From JBHYDC01 sp051861205 (GTDB taxonomy: Bacteria; Pseudomonadota; Alphaproteobacteria; Rhizobiales; Pleomorphomonadaceae), in contig JBHYDC010000008.1 of assembly GCA_051861205.1 (NCBI GenBank), forward strand, positions 105,257-169,256: DNA of 64,000 nt, given 5' to 3'. The notes beneath the pieces are model-generated. The model was given only the letters and a program-made list of their open reading frames with translations. It was not told the origin of the DNA and did no database searches. Both the position numbers and the translations under genes were made by a program. Shown piece by piece: positions 52,546 to 62,078 of this stretch (its first letter is position 1; each line of letters opens with the position of its first letter).

Positions 52546-55500
52546 ACTGGAACTTCTCCGCTTGGGCGATCCGCAATCCGGTTCCGCCCATCCTTCTCTT
52601 CGTGTGTCTGATCGCGCTCGGCATCTATTCCTTCGCGAACCTACCGATCACGAAATTCCCCAACATCGACGTTCCGGTCGTCGCCGTTACGGTGACGGAC
52701 GCCGGTTCGGCACCGTCCGAACTTGAAACGCAGATCAGCAAACCGATCGAAGACGCCGTTGCCGGCATCGCGGGTGTCAAACACGTAACGTCGACGATCA
52801 CCGACGGATCGTCGACCACGGCCGTCGAGTTCCGGCTGGAGATCGATACCGACCGGGCCGTGAACGACGTCAAGGACGCCATCGCTACGATTCGCGGCGA
52901 TCTACCCGATTCGATCGACGAACCGGTGATCCAGCGCATCGACGTCGAAGGCCAAGCAATCATCACCTATGCGGCGGGCTCGCCGGCCAAGACCCCGGAA
53001 GAGCTGTCTTGGTTCGTCGACGACATCGTCATTCGCGAATTGCAGGCCGTTAAGGGCGTTGGCAGGGTTGAACGCATCGGCGGCGTGAAGCGCGAAATTC
53101 ATGTTCGGCTCGACCCCGATCGCCTGATGGCGCTCCAGATCACGGCCGCGCAGGTCAACGAGCAGCTTAAGGCCACGAACGTCGATCTTTCCGGTGGCAA
53201 GGCCGAAATCGGCGGGCAGACGCAAGCGATTCGGACCCTCGCGGGCGCAAAGACCGTCGAAGAGCTGGGAGACACCCGCATTACTCTGGGGAACGGCCGT
53301 GAAGTGCGGCTGTCCGAACTCGGCACGGTTTCCGACTCTTGGGAGGAGCCGCGCTCCTTCGCCCGTCTTGACGGCCGCCCGGTCGTGTCCTTCGCGATCT
53401 ACCGCGCCAAGGGCGCCAGCGACGCGGAGGTGTCCGATCTTGTCCGCGCCCGCGTGGATCAACTCGGCCTCGAATATCCCGAAGTTTCCATGGAGCGGAT
53501 CGACGACAGCGTCGTCTACACCTATGGAAACTACGAAAGCGCCATGGACACCCTGGTCGAGGGCGCGCTCCTGGCCGTCCTCGTCGTGCTTCTCTTCCTG
53601 CGCGACATGAGGGCGACGCTGGTGGCGGCGGTAGCGCTGCCGCTTTCGGCGATCCCGACCTTCTTCGCGCTTGATGCGCTCGGCTTCTCGCTGAACCTCA
53701 TCAGCTTGCTCGGCATCACTCTGGTGACCGGCATTCTGGTGGACGACGCGATCGTGGAGATCGAGAACATCGTCCGGCATATCCGGATGGGCAAGAAACC
53801 CTATAGGGCCGCACTGGAAGCGGCGGACGAAATCGGTCTCGCCGTTATCGCGATCTCGGCAACCATCATCGCGATCTTCGTTCCCGTGAGCTTCATGGGC
53901 GGCATCGCGGGGCAGTATTTCAAGCAGTTCGGCCTGACAGTCGCCGTCGCGGTGTTCTTCTCGCTGCTTGTGGCGCGCTTCATAACGCCCATGATGGCGG
54001 CCTTCTTCATGCGGTCGCCTTATCTCGGCGACGGATCGGACGGCCGGCCGGTCTATAAGGGCCTGATGTCGAACGTCGCCCGGCGCATCATCTACCTCAT
54101 TCCGTTCGGGGTGCTGGTGCTGGGTGGTGCCGTTTATGCGGCGAATGCGGCGACCCCGCTGGCTGCAACATGGGGCCCGCTCGGCTATCTCGATATGGCG
54201 GCCGCATGGCTGGAATCGATCGGCTGGCTCTACGCGACCGCAGTGATCTTCGGCTTGGCGATCTTCTTCGGTGCGTTCAGTGCATGGCTTGCCCAGCCGC
54301 ACCCTGAAGAGCAGCACGACGGCCTGATCATGCGAAGCTACACGGGGCTGCTCCGGGTGACGCTTTGGCGCATGCCGATCCGCCTTCGCGGCGGACGCAC
54401 ACTCAACTTCCCGCTGATGCCGCTCGCGACCATCGCGGCCGGCCTGTTGGTATTCTTCGTCGCCATGGATGCGACGAAGTATCTGCCGACCGGCTTCATC
54501 CCGGCCGTGGACGAGGGCCGCATCGTGACGTCGGTAGAGCTGCCGCCGGGGGCAACCCTGGAAGACACCGCCGCCACGACCGACCTGATCTCGGCCGAGG
54601 TGGGCAAGGTTGATGGCGTGCAGAGCGTGTTCGTGATGGGCGGCACCTCGCCAACCGGAACGCTGGAAACACGCCGCGCAGCCGTCATCATCAACCTCAC
54701 TCCAAAGACCGAACGGCCGCTTTCGCAGAACCAGATGCAGCCGGTGATCCAGAACGTGTTGGCGGGGATTCCCGACATCCGCACCTACTTCGTGAACGAG
54801 CGCGGTGAACGTGAGGCGGCGGTAGGCATTCTAGGACGCGACGGCGACTTGGTTGCCAAGGCTGCGGGCGATCTGGAAGCCGCAATGCGCAAAGAACCGA
54901 TGTTCGCTAATCCGGCGGCACTCGCATCCTTCGCCCGTCCGGAAATCCGCGTCATTCCTAGGCTCGACCAAGCTGCGGATTTGGGGATTGCCACCAACGC
55001 AATCTCCAACACCGTGCGCGTGGCGACGATCGGCGACAACGGCGGCAACCTTGCCAAGTTCACCGTCGGCGATCGCCAGATCCCGATCCGGGTGGAGCTT
55101 GAAGAGGGCGCGCGCGGTGATCTGGCAACGATCGCCGCCTTGCGGGTTCCAACCGACTCCGGTGGCTCCGTGCCGCTGTCGGCGGTTGCCGACGTGGTGT
55201 TCGGACAAGGCCCCTCGTCGATCGATCGCTACGACCGCGAGCGTGTGGTGAGAGTCGGCACGGACATGATGCCGGGCTACACCTCTGGTCAGGCCATCGA
55301 ATGGATCATGGCCTCGGACGTGGTGAAGTCGTTCCCGGCGGGCGTGCGGATCCAGGAAACCGGCGATGCCGAAATCCAGGGCGAGGTGTTCGCTGGCTTT
55401 GCCGTCGCCATGGTGTCGGGCATCATGCTGGTGTTCGTCGTGCTGATCCTGCTGTTCAACAGCGTGTTCCAGCCGATCACCATCCTCGCCTCTCTGCCGC

Positions 55501-56093
55501 TTTCGGTCGGCGGTGTGGTGGCCGCGCTACTGATCACCAACAACGCGATCTCCATGCCCGTGATCATCGGCATTCTCATGCTGATGGGCATTGTGACCAA
55601 GAATGCGATCATGCTCGTCGATTTCGCGGTCGAGGAGGAAAAGCACGGCGTTCCGCAGAAGGAAGCCATCATCGACGCCGGGCGCAAGCGCGCGCGTCCT
55701 ATCATAATGACCACCATCGCCATGGCGGCGGGCATGTTGCCGGCAGCCTATGGCGTGGGTCAGGGCGGCGAATTCCGTGCGCCGATGGCGATCGCGGTGA
55801 TCGGTGGTTTGCTGGTGTCGACCGTGTTGTCGCTGGTGTTCATCCCGTCGTTCTATTGCCTGATGGACGACCTCAGCCGCGGCATCGCCAAGCTTTTCAA
55901 AGTTATCGCACGCCCCAACGTGAGGGACGAGGAAGGTGTGGTCGAATATGGCACCGCGCGGGTTCCCCGTCCGGCGGCCGTGGCACACCCCGGGGAGCCG
56001 GCTTTCGAACCGCCCGTGGTGGTTCCGGTCGGGCCGCGTCTGGTAGCCGAGAACAAGCCGGTGGCGCCTCCCATGCCGATGGCGGCGGAGTAG
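52542..56093 (+). CDS. RND efflux pump, inner-membrane transporter (HAE1-like) with extra membrane insertion
   Basis: An 1183-residue RND transporter. Family features are the start WAIRNPVPPILLFVCLIALG, the TM4 proton-relay Asp pair in GILVDDAIVEIENIV (residues ~400), and the TM10 Lys in LMGIVTKNAIMLVDFAVEEE. Typical HAE1 pumps have ~1030-1050 residues. The excess comes mainly from residues ~490-620, where two additional hydrophobic segments (IIYLIPFGVLVLGGAVYAAN and WLYATAVIFGLAIFFGAFSA) are inserted between TM6 and TM7. A Pro/Val-rich cytoplasmic tail of about 60 residues adds the rest. Substrate is unknown. A strong terminator follows the stop. Confidence 0.93.
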   Translation: MNWNFSAWAIRNPVPPILLFVCLIALGIYSFANLPITKFPNIDVPVVAVTVTDAGSAPSELETQISKPIEDAVAGIAGVKHVTSTITDGSSTTAVEFRLEIDTDRAVNDVKDAIATIRGDLPDSIDEPVIQRIDVEGQAIITYAAGSPAKTPEELSWFVDDIVIRELQAVKGVGRVERIGGVKREIHVRLDPDRLMALQITAAQVNEQLKATNVDLSGGKAEIGGQTQAIRTLAGAKTVEELGDTRITLGNGREVRLSELGTVSDSWEEPRSFARLDGRPVVSFAIYRAKGASDAEVSDLVRARVDQLGLEYPEVSMERIDDSVVYTYGNYESAMDTLVEGALLAVLVVLLFLRDMRATLVAAVALPLSAIPTFFALDALGFSLNLISLLGITLVTGILVDDAIVEIENIVRHIRMGKKPYRAALEAADEIGLAVIAISATIIAIFVPVSFMGGIAGQYFKQFGLTVAVAVFFSLLVARFITPMMAAFFMRSPYLGDGSDGRPVYKGLMSNVARRIIYLIPFGVLVLGGAVYAANAATPLAATWGPLGYLDMAAAWLESIGWLYATAVIFGLAIFFGAFSAWLAQPHPEEQHDGLIMRSYTGLLRVTLWRMPIRLRGGRTLNFPLMPLATIAAGLLVFFVAMDATKYLPTGFIPAVDEGRIVTSVELPPGATLEDTAATTDLISAEVGKVDGVQSVFVMGGTSPTGTLETRRAAVIINLTPKTERPLSQNQMQPVIQNVLAGIPDIRTYFVNERGEREAAVGILGRDGDLVAKAAGDLEAAMRKEPMFANPAALASFARPEIRVIPRLDQAADLGIATNAISNTVRVATIGDNGGNLAKFTVGDRQIPIRVELEEGARGDLATIAALRVPTDSGGSVPLSAVADVVFGQGPSSIDRYDRERVVRVGTDMMPGYTSGQAIEWIMASDVVKSFPAGVRIQETGDAEIQGEVFAGFAVAMVSGIMLVFVVLILLFNSVFQPITILASLPLSVGGVVAALLITNNAISMPVIIGILMLMGIVTKNAIMLVDFAVEEEKHGVPQKEAIIDAGRKRARPIIMTTIAMAAGMLPAAYGVGQGGEFRAPMAIAVIGGLLVSTVLSLVFIPSFYCLMDDLSRGIAKLFKVIARPNVRDEEGVVEYGTARVPRPAAVAHPGEPAFEPPVVVPVGPRLVAENKPVAPPMPMAAE

Positions 56094-56115
56094 CCTTAAA
56101 GCCGGTTGAAATGGC

Positions 56116-56145
56116 AAGGGGCGGGACGAAGGTCTCGCCCCTTTT
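56116..56145 (+). terminator. Intrinsic terminator after the RND operon
   Basis: A 12-bp stem with one G-T wobble (56116-56127 with 56132-56143), a GAAG tetraloop and a run of four T. It begins 22 bases after the pump stop codon. Confidence 0.85.
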
Positions 56146-56260
56146 GCTATGGCGGGAAGCGGCAGACGGCCATTCCGCCTCAAGTCCATCTGGACATCAC
56201 GCCCCCTGCCCTGTCAAACCATGCCAAACGATCCGGACGCCGCGCGCGGGAGGACTTGGT

Positions 56261-57886
56261 ATGAAAACCAGCATCTATGACGTCGATCTCGACAAGAACG
56301 CCGCCAATTTCTGCGCTTTGACGCCGCTGACCTTCCTAGAACGCGCCGCCGACGTTTTCCCCGATCGCGTGGCCATCGTGCATGGCAAGGCGCGCAAAAC
56401 CTACCGGGACTTGCGCATCCGGTCCCACCGGCTTGCCTCCGCGCTGGCCGCACGCGGGGTCGGGCGGGGCGACACGGTGGCGGTGATGCTGGCGAACACG
56501 CCGGCCATGATCGAATGCCACTATGGCGTGCCAATGTGCGGCGCCGTGCTGAACACCCTGAACACCCGCCTCGACGCCGCAACGCTGGCCTTCATCCTCG
56601 ACCACGGCGAGGCCAAGGTACTGATCACCGACCGCGAATTCGCCGGGCCGATGGCTGACGCGCTGGCGAAGGCCAAGGTGACGCCGCTGGTGATCGATTA
56701 CGACGACCCGGAATTCCCCCAAACCGGGGCGCGTCTCGGCAGCCTGGACTACGAAGCCTTGATCGCGGAAGGCTCGGCGGATTACACCAGCCGATATCCG
56801 CTCGACGAGTGGGACGCCATCAGCCTGAACTATACTTCGGGCACCACGTCGAACCCGAAGGGCGTGGTCTATCACCACCGGGGCGCGCATCTCCTTGCCG
56901 CCGGCAACGTGCTGACCTGCGGCATGCAATCGGGTGCGGTCTATCTGTGGACCTTGCCGATGTTCCACTGCAACGGCTGGTGCTTCCCCTGGTCGATCTC
57001 GGTGGTGGCGGGCACGCATGTGTGCTTGCGCGCGGTCCGTGCGGCGCAGATCTTCGAGGCGATCGCCGAACATGGCGTCACGCACATGTGCGGCGCGCCG
57101 ATCGTGATGTCGATCATCTTGAACGCCACCGAGGCCGAGAGGCGCCCGATCGAGCGCACCATCACCTTCATGACCGCCGCCGCCCCACCGCCCGAAGCCG
57201 TGCTTGGCGCGATGAAGGCCGCCGGCTTTGCCGTGACCCATCTCTACGGACTGACGGAGACCTATGGTCCGGCGGTCGTCAATGAATGGAACAGCGACTG
57301 GGACACCCTTGCCCCAGCCGATTGGGCGCAGCGCAAGGCCCGCCAGGGCGTGCGCTACACCATGCTTGATGGCCTGGATGTGATGGACCCCGAAACCATG
57401 GAGCCGGTGCCGCGCGATGGCGCGACGATCGGCGAGGTCATGGTGCGCGGCAATATCGTGATGAAGGGCTATCTGAAGAACCCCAAAGCGTCCGACGAAG
57501 CCTTTGCAGGGGGATGGTTCCACACCGGCGACCTCGGCGTGATGCATCCGGACGGCTACATCCAGCTCAAGGACCGGTCGAAGGACATCATCATCTCCGG
57601 CGGCGAAAACATCTCGTCGATCGAGGTGGAGGACGTGCTCTACAAGCACCCTGCGGTGGCCAATGCCGCCGTGGTGGCCAAGCCGGACGATAAATGGGGC
57701 GAGACGCCCTGCGCCTTCGTGGAACTGCGCCCCGGCCAAAACGCGACCGCCGAGGAGCTGATCGCGTGGTGCCGGCAGAACATGGCGCACTACAAAGTGC
57801 CGCGCCATATCGTGTTCGCGGACCTGCCCCGCACGTCGACGGGCAAAATCCAAAAGTTCAAGCTGCGCGACCAGATCAAAGGCTGA
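56261..57886 (+). CDS. Acyl-CoA synthetase (AMP-forming fatty-acyl/medium-chain CoA ligase)
   Basis: A 541-residue adenylate-forming enzyme. The P-loop motif is LNYTSGTTSNPKGVVYHHRG, followed by TLPMFHCNGWCFPW, HLYGLTETYGPAVVNEW, the GGWFHTGDLGVMHPDGYIQL Asp region, the hinge DRSKDIIISGGENISSIEVE, and the catalytic lysine in RTSTGKIQKFKLRD. The subgroup resembles medium-chain and 3-methylmercaptopropionyl-CoA (DmdB-like) ligases, but the substrate is not certain. A GGGAGGA ribosome-binding site precedes the ATG at 56261 by seven bases. It is followed after five bases by an enoyl-CoA hydratase, suggesting a short acyl-CoA degradation unit. Confidence 0.92.
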   Translation: MKTSIYDVDLDKNAANFCALTPLTFLERAADVFPDRVAIVHGKARKTYRDLRIRSHRLASALAARGVGRGDTVAVMLANTPAMIECHYGVPMCGAVLNTLNTRLDAATLAFILDHGEAKVLITDREFAGPMADALAKAKVTPLVIDYDDPEFPQTGARLGSLDYEALIAEGSADYTSRYPLDEWDAISLNYTSGTTSNPKGVVYHHRGAHLLAAGNVLTCGMQSGAVYLWTLPMFHCNGWCFPWSISVVAGTHVCLRAVRAAQIFEAIAEHGVTHMCGAPIVMSIILNATEAERRPIERTITFMTAAAPPPEAVLGAMKAAGFAVTHLYGLTETYGPAVVNEWNSDWDTLAPADWAQRKARQGVRYTMLDGLDVMDPETMEPVPRDGATIGEVMVRGNIVMKGYLKNPKASDEAFAGGWFHTGDLGVMHPDGYIQLKDRSKDIIISGGENISSIEVEDVLYKHPAVANAAVVAKPDDKWGETPCAFVELRPGQNATAEELIAWCRQNMAHYKVPRHIVFADLPRTSTGKIQKFKLRDQIKG

Positions 57887-57891
57887 CGTCA

Positions 57892-58659
57892 ATGTCCGAT
57901 CGCTCCAACGACTGGGTTTTGAACGACGTTGCCGGCCCTGTCGCGACGTTGACGCTGAACCGTCCCGATAAGGGCAACGCGCTGTCCGAGGCCATGATGG
58001 ACGCGCTGGAAGACCGGCTGCACGAGGCGAATGCCAACCCGGCCGTGCGCGTGATCGTGCTTGCCGCACGCGGGCGGATCTTCTGCGCCGGGCATGATCT
58101 TTCCGAGATGCGGGCGCACGAAAACAAGGATTACCACGAGGCATTGTTCGCCAGATGCTCGCGTCTGATGGGCGCGGTTCGTGGCAGCCCCAAGCCCGTG
58201 ATCGCCAAGGTGCAAGGCGCGGCGGTGGCGGCGGGGTGCCAACTCGTTGCAACGGCGGACCTCGCCTATGCCGTGGAAACCGCGAAGTTCGGCGTGAACG
58301 GCATCAACCTCGGCTTGTTCTGCTCAACGCCGTCGGTGGCCCTGTCGCGCTCGGTTGCGCCGAAACAAGCGCTCGACCTTTTGCTGACCGGCCGGCTGAT
58401 CCTGGCGCCCAGAGCGGCTGAAATCGGCCTCATCAATGCGGCGGTGCCAGCCGATGCACTGGACGGGGCGGTGAATGAGGCGGCGGCCGCAATCGCTGCG
58501 AAACTCGCCGATGCGATCGGGCTCGGCAAAGAAACTTTCTACCGCCAGTTGGCGCTCGACATCGACGAAGCCTATGCGGTGGCGGGCGAGCGCATGGCGG
58601 AAAACCTGAGTTTTCCCGAAACCCATGCTTTGATCGACGCATTCATCACCAAGCACTGA
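57892..58659 (+). CDS. Enoyl-CoA hydratase/isomerase family protein
   Basis: A 255-residue crotonase-fold protein. It has LTLNRPDKGNALSEAMMDAL, the oxyanion-hole loop VLAARGRIFCAGHDLSEMRA, and VQGAAVAAGCQLVATADLAY as second oxyanion region. The subgroup with AGHDLSEM and AAGCQLVATADLA resembles enoyl-CoA hydratase domain-containing protein 3 (ECHDC3-like) rather than the main beta-oxidation hydratase. The catalytic Glu pair of true hydratases is only partly recognisable, so isomerase or other crotonase chemistry is possible. It is probably co-transcribed with the CoA ligase five bases upstream. Confidence 0.9.
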   Translation: MSDRSNDWVLNDVAGPVATLTLNRPDKGNALSEAMMDALEDRLHEANANPAVRVIVLAARGRIFCAGHDLSEMRAHENKDYHEALFARCSRLMGAVRGSPKPVIAKVQGAAVAAGCQLVATADLAYAVETAKFGVNGINLGLFCSTPSVALSRSVAPKQALDLLLTGRLILAPRAAEIGLINAAVPADALDGAVNEAAAAIAAKLADAIGLGKETFYRQLALDIDEAYAVAGERMAENLSFPETHALIDAFITKH

Positions 58660-58667
58660 CCCACGCT

Positions 58668-59204
58668 TCAGGCAATGGTAGGCGTGCGGCACACGCTGCG
58701 CGCCCAGGTGGCGACCGCTCCGGCATTCGCCGAGAGTTCCACGGCCATGCCGCCGTGGAACGCGCTCCACGCCGGCAGAAAATCCTCCCGCACGGCAAGA
58801 ACGACGGGGATATCGCGCTCCACGGCGCGCTCGATCACCGCGCGCAGCCCGCCGCCGTCCGCCTCGGATTTGCCGAAACGGTTGATCACGAGCACGTCCA
58901 CGCCCGCATCAACAACGGCGAGCAGATGCGCCGCAGCAGCCGCCAGCGCCTGGGTGTCGAGGCGGCAACCCTTGGCGCCGAGGCCGAGCGACTGGCTGAT
59001 CAGACGCGCGGCACCGCCCTGCAGATCGCCCAGCATCATCGGCCCGCAGCAGCCGTCGGCCTGCCGTTCCTCGTCCTGAACTGCGCCGCCGACAAGGATG
59101 CCGGCGGACTTAAGATCGGCTGCGGCATCGCCGAGCAACCGGTCGATACCGGCGCCGCGGATGAACCTGACAAATGCGATTTTCGATAGGGTGTCACCCG
59201 GCAT
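58668..59204 (-). CDS. DUF2478 domain protein (putative nucleotide-binding, molybdenum-related)
   Basis: A 178-residue protein. The family pattern is seen in DLKSAGILVGGAVQDEERQA, DGCCGPMMLGDLQGG, GAKGCRLDTQALAAAA, and VDVLVINRFGKSEADGGGLR, followed by IPVVLAVREDFLPAWSAFHG. DUF2478 proteins are related to THEP1-like nucleotide-binding proteins and often neighbour molybdate or molybdenum-cofactor genes; here no such neighbour is present. Three cysteines (positions ~52, 53 and ~80) are conserved-looking. It is convergent with the enoyl-CoA hydratase gene (nine-base gap). Confidence 0.78.
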   Translation of the reverse strand: MPGDTLSKIAFVRFIRGAGIDRLLGDAAADLKSAGILVGGAVQDEERQADGCCGPMMLGDLQGGAARLISQSLGLGAKGCRLDTQALAAAAAHLLAVVDAGVDVLVINRFGKSEADGGGLRAVIERAVERDIPVVLAVREDFLPAWSAFHGGMAVELSANAGAVATWARSVCRTPTIA

Positions 59205-59569
59205 AACTTGCGTCCTCGCTCCCTCCCGAACATAGAGGCTTGGAGGCGCACGCGACACCTATTCCATCGGTCGAAAGATGGATTTTGCGCAGGGCAAAAA
59301 AAAGGCCGCTTGCGCGGCCTGAAGTCTGGGAGGAAACGCCCAAAAAGGACAAGATCAAACTACACTTGTTCAGAGTGTTTGCAACGCACCATTTTTGCAG
59401 GCCAGCTATGCTGCAAGTGCGAAGCAGATGGCATATCTCACTGCATTTTGCTCGCTGAAGTGCGGAAAAATGGCGCTGGCCCATTAATTGCGCAGTGCGA
59501 AGCGATGCGATTTTCGGAGGGGCGATGCGCGCCCAACCCGAGCGCATTGCAGCAAAGGGCTTTAACCAC
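59205..59569. other. Intergenic region with an orphan minus-strand terminator
   Basis: About 365 bases without a protein-coding gene. It holds a strong intrinsic terminator that points to the minus strand (59296-59320) with no annotated gene upstream of it on that strand. A weak minus-strand promoter-like pair (TTGCAA at 59379-59384 and TAGTTT, complement at 59357-59362, 16 bases apart) lies 40 bases before it, so a short non-coding transcript is possible. Confidence 0.45.
59296..59320 (-). terminator. Orphan intrinsic terminator on the minus strand
   Basis: On the minus strand AGGCCGC and GCGGCCT form a 7-bp stem with a GCAA loop, directly followed by a run of T (eight A on the plus strand at 59296-59303). 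The only minus-strand gene nearby starts downstream of it at 59204, so the terminated transcript must originate between here and the EF-hand gene. Confidence 0.8.
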
Positions 59570-60148
59570 ATGAGCATTGGAGGAATTGGCGGCTTTTCCG
59601 CTTCGTCCTTGGCTACCCGCATCTTCGAGCGGGCCGACAAGGATAAATCCGGCGGCGTCAACTTCGACGAGTTGAGCGCCTTCACGGCAAACAGTCCGGC
59701 AAAAAGCTCCCGTATGGATGGGATCGACAAGGAGCTTTTTACCGCCTTCGATACCGACCAGGACGGCTCGCTCACCGAAAGCGAACTGCGCACGGGGCTC
59801 GATTCTTTCTCGCGAGAGATTCAGCTGTCTCTTCTTGCACTGCAAGAAACGGGCTCGAATGCGACCACCCGGAATGACGACGCTGCGATCGGCGATCGGT
59901 TGTCAGCCCAGCTTGATGCGCTGAAGGAGCTGTTTGCCGCCATCGACAAAGACGGGGACGGCAATGCCACCGCCGACGAACTGAGCGCGTTCCAATCGGC
60001 TCTGGAGGAGGAGCGCACCGGTCCTCGTGACCGGGACGAAGAGAACCGGCGCATGGACATGGCTAATCTGCTGATCGGCGCACTGAACTACTCGTCCAGC
60101 ACGAGCAGCGCGAGCGAGACGTCAACCCTCGTCGATTCCCTTGCCTGA
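59570..60148 (+). CDS. EF-hand calcium-binding protein
   Basis: A 192-residue protein with three canonical EF-hand loops: residues 23-34 (DKDKSGGVNFDE), 61-72 (DTDQDGSLTESE) and 126-137 (DKDGDGNATADE), each with the 1, 3, 5, 12 acidic/oxygen ligands in place. A possible fourth loop is not obvious. There is no signal peptide, so it is likely cytoplasmic, unless exported through a signal in its Ser/Thr-rich C-terminus. AAAGGG lies about ten bases before the ATG. An earlier in-frame start would lengthen the protein by 25 residues but lacks a clear ribosome-binding site. Function is unknown beyond probable calcium binding. Confidence 0.85.
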   Translation: MSIGGIGGFSASSLATRIFERADKDKSGGVNFDELSAFTANSPAKSSRMDGIDKELFTAFDTDQDGSLTESELRTGLDSFSREIQLSLLALQETGSNATTRNDDAAIGDRLSAQLDALKELFAAIDKDGDGNATADELSAFQSALEEERTGPRDRDEENRRMDMANLLIGALNYSSSTSSASETSTLVDSLA

Positions 60149-60360
60149 CAAGGGCGATGTACCCACGAATACGTCCGCCTGACCCTTGATAGAACATCAA
60201 GGTTTGTCCCGATCGATTGCAGAAGCGATACGGTCGGGTGCTAACCCTTCTTGGCGATGCGAGCGACCGTTTTCCAATCGACTTTCGTTTTCGGTTCACC
60301 TAGCGTCCGCAGTTAAAATGCGGCCTTGGGCAGTGCTCAGGCGCGGGAGGAGCTTCAAAA

Positions 60361-61845
60361 ATGACCGACTTTGTCCTCGCCATCGACCAGGGGACCACGT
60401 CCACCCGCGCCATCGTGTTCGATAGCCAATACCGGGTGCGCGGCGTCGGCCAGCAGGAATTCCCGCAGCATTTCCCCAAATCCGGCTGGGTGGAGCATGA
60501 TCCAGAGGATTTGTGGCGCACGACCGTGGACACGATCCGCTTCGCGCTGGCCGATGCGAACATCGCCGCGTCGGACCTCGCCACGATCGGCATAACCAAT
60601 CAGCGCGAAACCACCGTCGTGTGGGACCGCCAGACCGGAAAGGCGATCCACAACGCGATCGTCTGGCAGGACCGGCGGACGGCCGACATCTGCGCCCAGT
60701 TGAAGGCGACGGGCGCCGAGCCGATGGTTTCCGCCAAGACCGGCCTTTTGCTCGACCCCTATTTCTCCGGCACCAAGATCGCCTGGATCCTCGACAATGT
60801 GCCGGGCGCCCGCGCCTGCGCCGAAGGCGGCATCCTGGCGTTTGGAACCGTGGACACGTTTTTGCTGTGGCGCCTGACCGGCGGCAAGGTGCATGCGACC
60901 GACGCGACCAACGCCTCCCGTACGCTGCTCTACGATATCGTGCGCGGCGACTGGGACGATGAACTCCTGGACCTCATCCGCGTGCCCCGCGCCATTTTGC
61001 CGGAGGTGAAGGATTCCTCCGCCGACTTTGGAACCACGGATCCAGCCCTCTTCGGCGCCGCCGTGAGCATCGGCGGCATCGCCGGCGACCAGCAGGCGGC
61101 AACGGTGGGCCAAGCCTGCTTTTCGCCGGGCATGATGAAATCCACCTATGGAACAGGCTGCTTTGCCGTGCTGAACACTGGCGACAAGTTCGTCGCCTCC
61201 AAGAACCGCCTGCTCACCACGATCGCCTACCAGCTCGACGGTCGCCCAACCTACGCCCTGGAAGGGTCGATCTTCGTCGCAGGCGCCAGCGTGCAATGGC
61301 TGCGCGACGGACTGAAGATCCTGGACCGCGCCGATCAATCCGGCCCGATGGCGGAAAGCGCGGACCCGCACCAGTCCGTCTATCTCGTACCGGCCTTCAC
61401 CGGCCTCGGCGCGCCGTGGTGGGACGCACAGGCGCGCGGCGCCATCTTCGGCCTGACCCGCGCAACCGGCCCTAACGAATTGGCCCGCGCCGCCCTGGAA
61501 TCGGTCTGTTATCAAACCTGCGACCTGCTCGACGCCATGCGGGGCGACTGGGGCGCAAACTTCGACACCGTACTGCGGGTCGACGGCGGCATGGTGGCCA
61601 GCAACTGGACCATGCAGCGGCTGGCGGACCTCTTGAACGCCTGCGTCGACCGACCGATGGTGCTTGAAACCACGGCGTTGGGAGCCGCGTGGCTGGCGGG
61701 CCGGCAGGCCGGCATATGGCCGCGCGAGGAAGGCTTCGCCTCAAGCTGGCGGCTTGAGCGCCGTTTCGAGCCCGCGCTGGACGAAGCAAACCGGGCGGGC
61801 AAGCTGGCCGGCTGGCGGGACGCAGTGCGCCGGACGCTCGCTTGA
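60361..61845 (+). CDS. glpK: Glycerol kinase
   Basis: A 494-residue FGGY-family kinase that phosphorylates glycerol to sn-glycerol-3-phosphate. Signatures are LAIDQGTTSTRAIVFDSQYR at the start, ATIGITNQRETTVVWDRQTG, AIVWQDRRTADIC, GIAGDQQAATVGQACFSPGM, STYGTGCFAVLNTG and LRVDGGMVASNWTMQRLADL. Length is typical (~495-500). A GGAGG-type ribosome-binding site precedes the ATG. It is not linked to glpF or glpD in this window. The enzyme would feed glycerol into central metabolism and lipid synthesis. Confidence 0.96.
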   Translation: MTDFVLAIDQGTTSTRAIVFDSQYRVRGVGQQEFPQHFPKSGWVEHDPEDLWRTTVDTIRFALADANIAASDLATIGITNQRETTVVWDRQTGKAIHNAIVWQDRRTADICAQLKATGAEPMVSAKTGLLLDPYFSGTKIAWILDNVPGARACAEGGILAFGTVDTFLLWRLTGGKVHATDATNASRTLLYDIVRGDWDDELLDLIRVPRAILPEVKDSSADFGTTDPALFGAAVSIGGIAGDQQAATVGQACFSPGMMKSTYGTGCFAVLNTGDKFVASKNRLLTTIAYQLDGRPTYALEGSIFVAGASVQWLRDGLKILDRADQSGPMAESADPHQSVYLVPAFTGLGAPWWDAQARGAIFGLTRATGPNELARAALESVCYQTCDLLDAMRGDWGANFDTVLRVDGGMVASNWTMQRLADLLNACVDRPMVLETTALGAAWLAGRQAGIWPREEGFASSWRLERRFEPALDEANRAGKLAGWRDAVRRTLA

Positions 61846-62078
61846 ACCTCATATCGGCCCGTATATCGAGGTCCAGCAAGGCTGCTGCGGCTTAAGCCGT
61901 ATCTTTTGCGCGCCTTTCACTTTGAGCTCATGGCGGCCCTGAAAATCATCATTTATGCCTATGCATGAATGATAATTGTTATATAGTGGCGACGACCCTG
62001 TTACTTTGGGAAGTACAAAGGTGTTGAGAAACTAAACAAAGCCACATGCGCCGACATAGGTTGGCAGAGTTTTATGCG

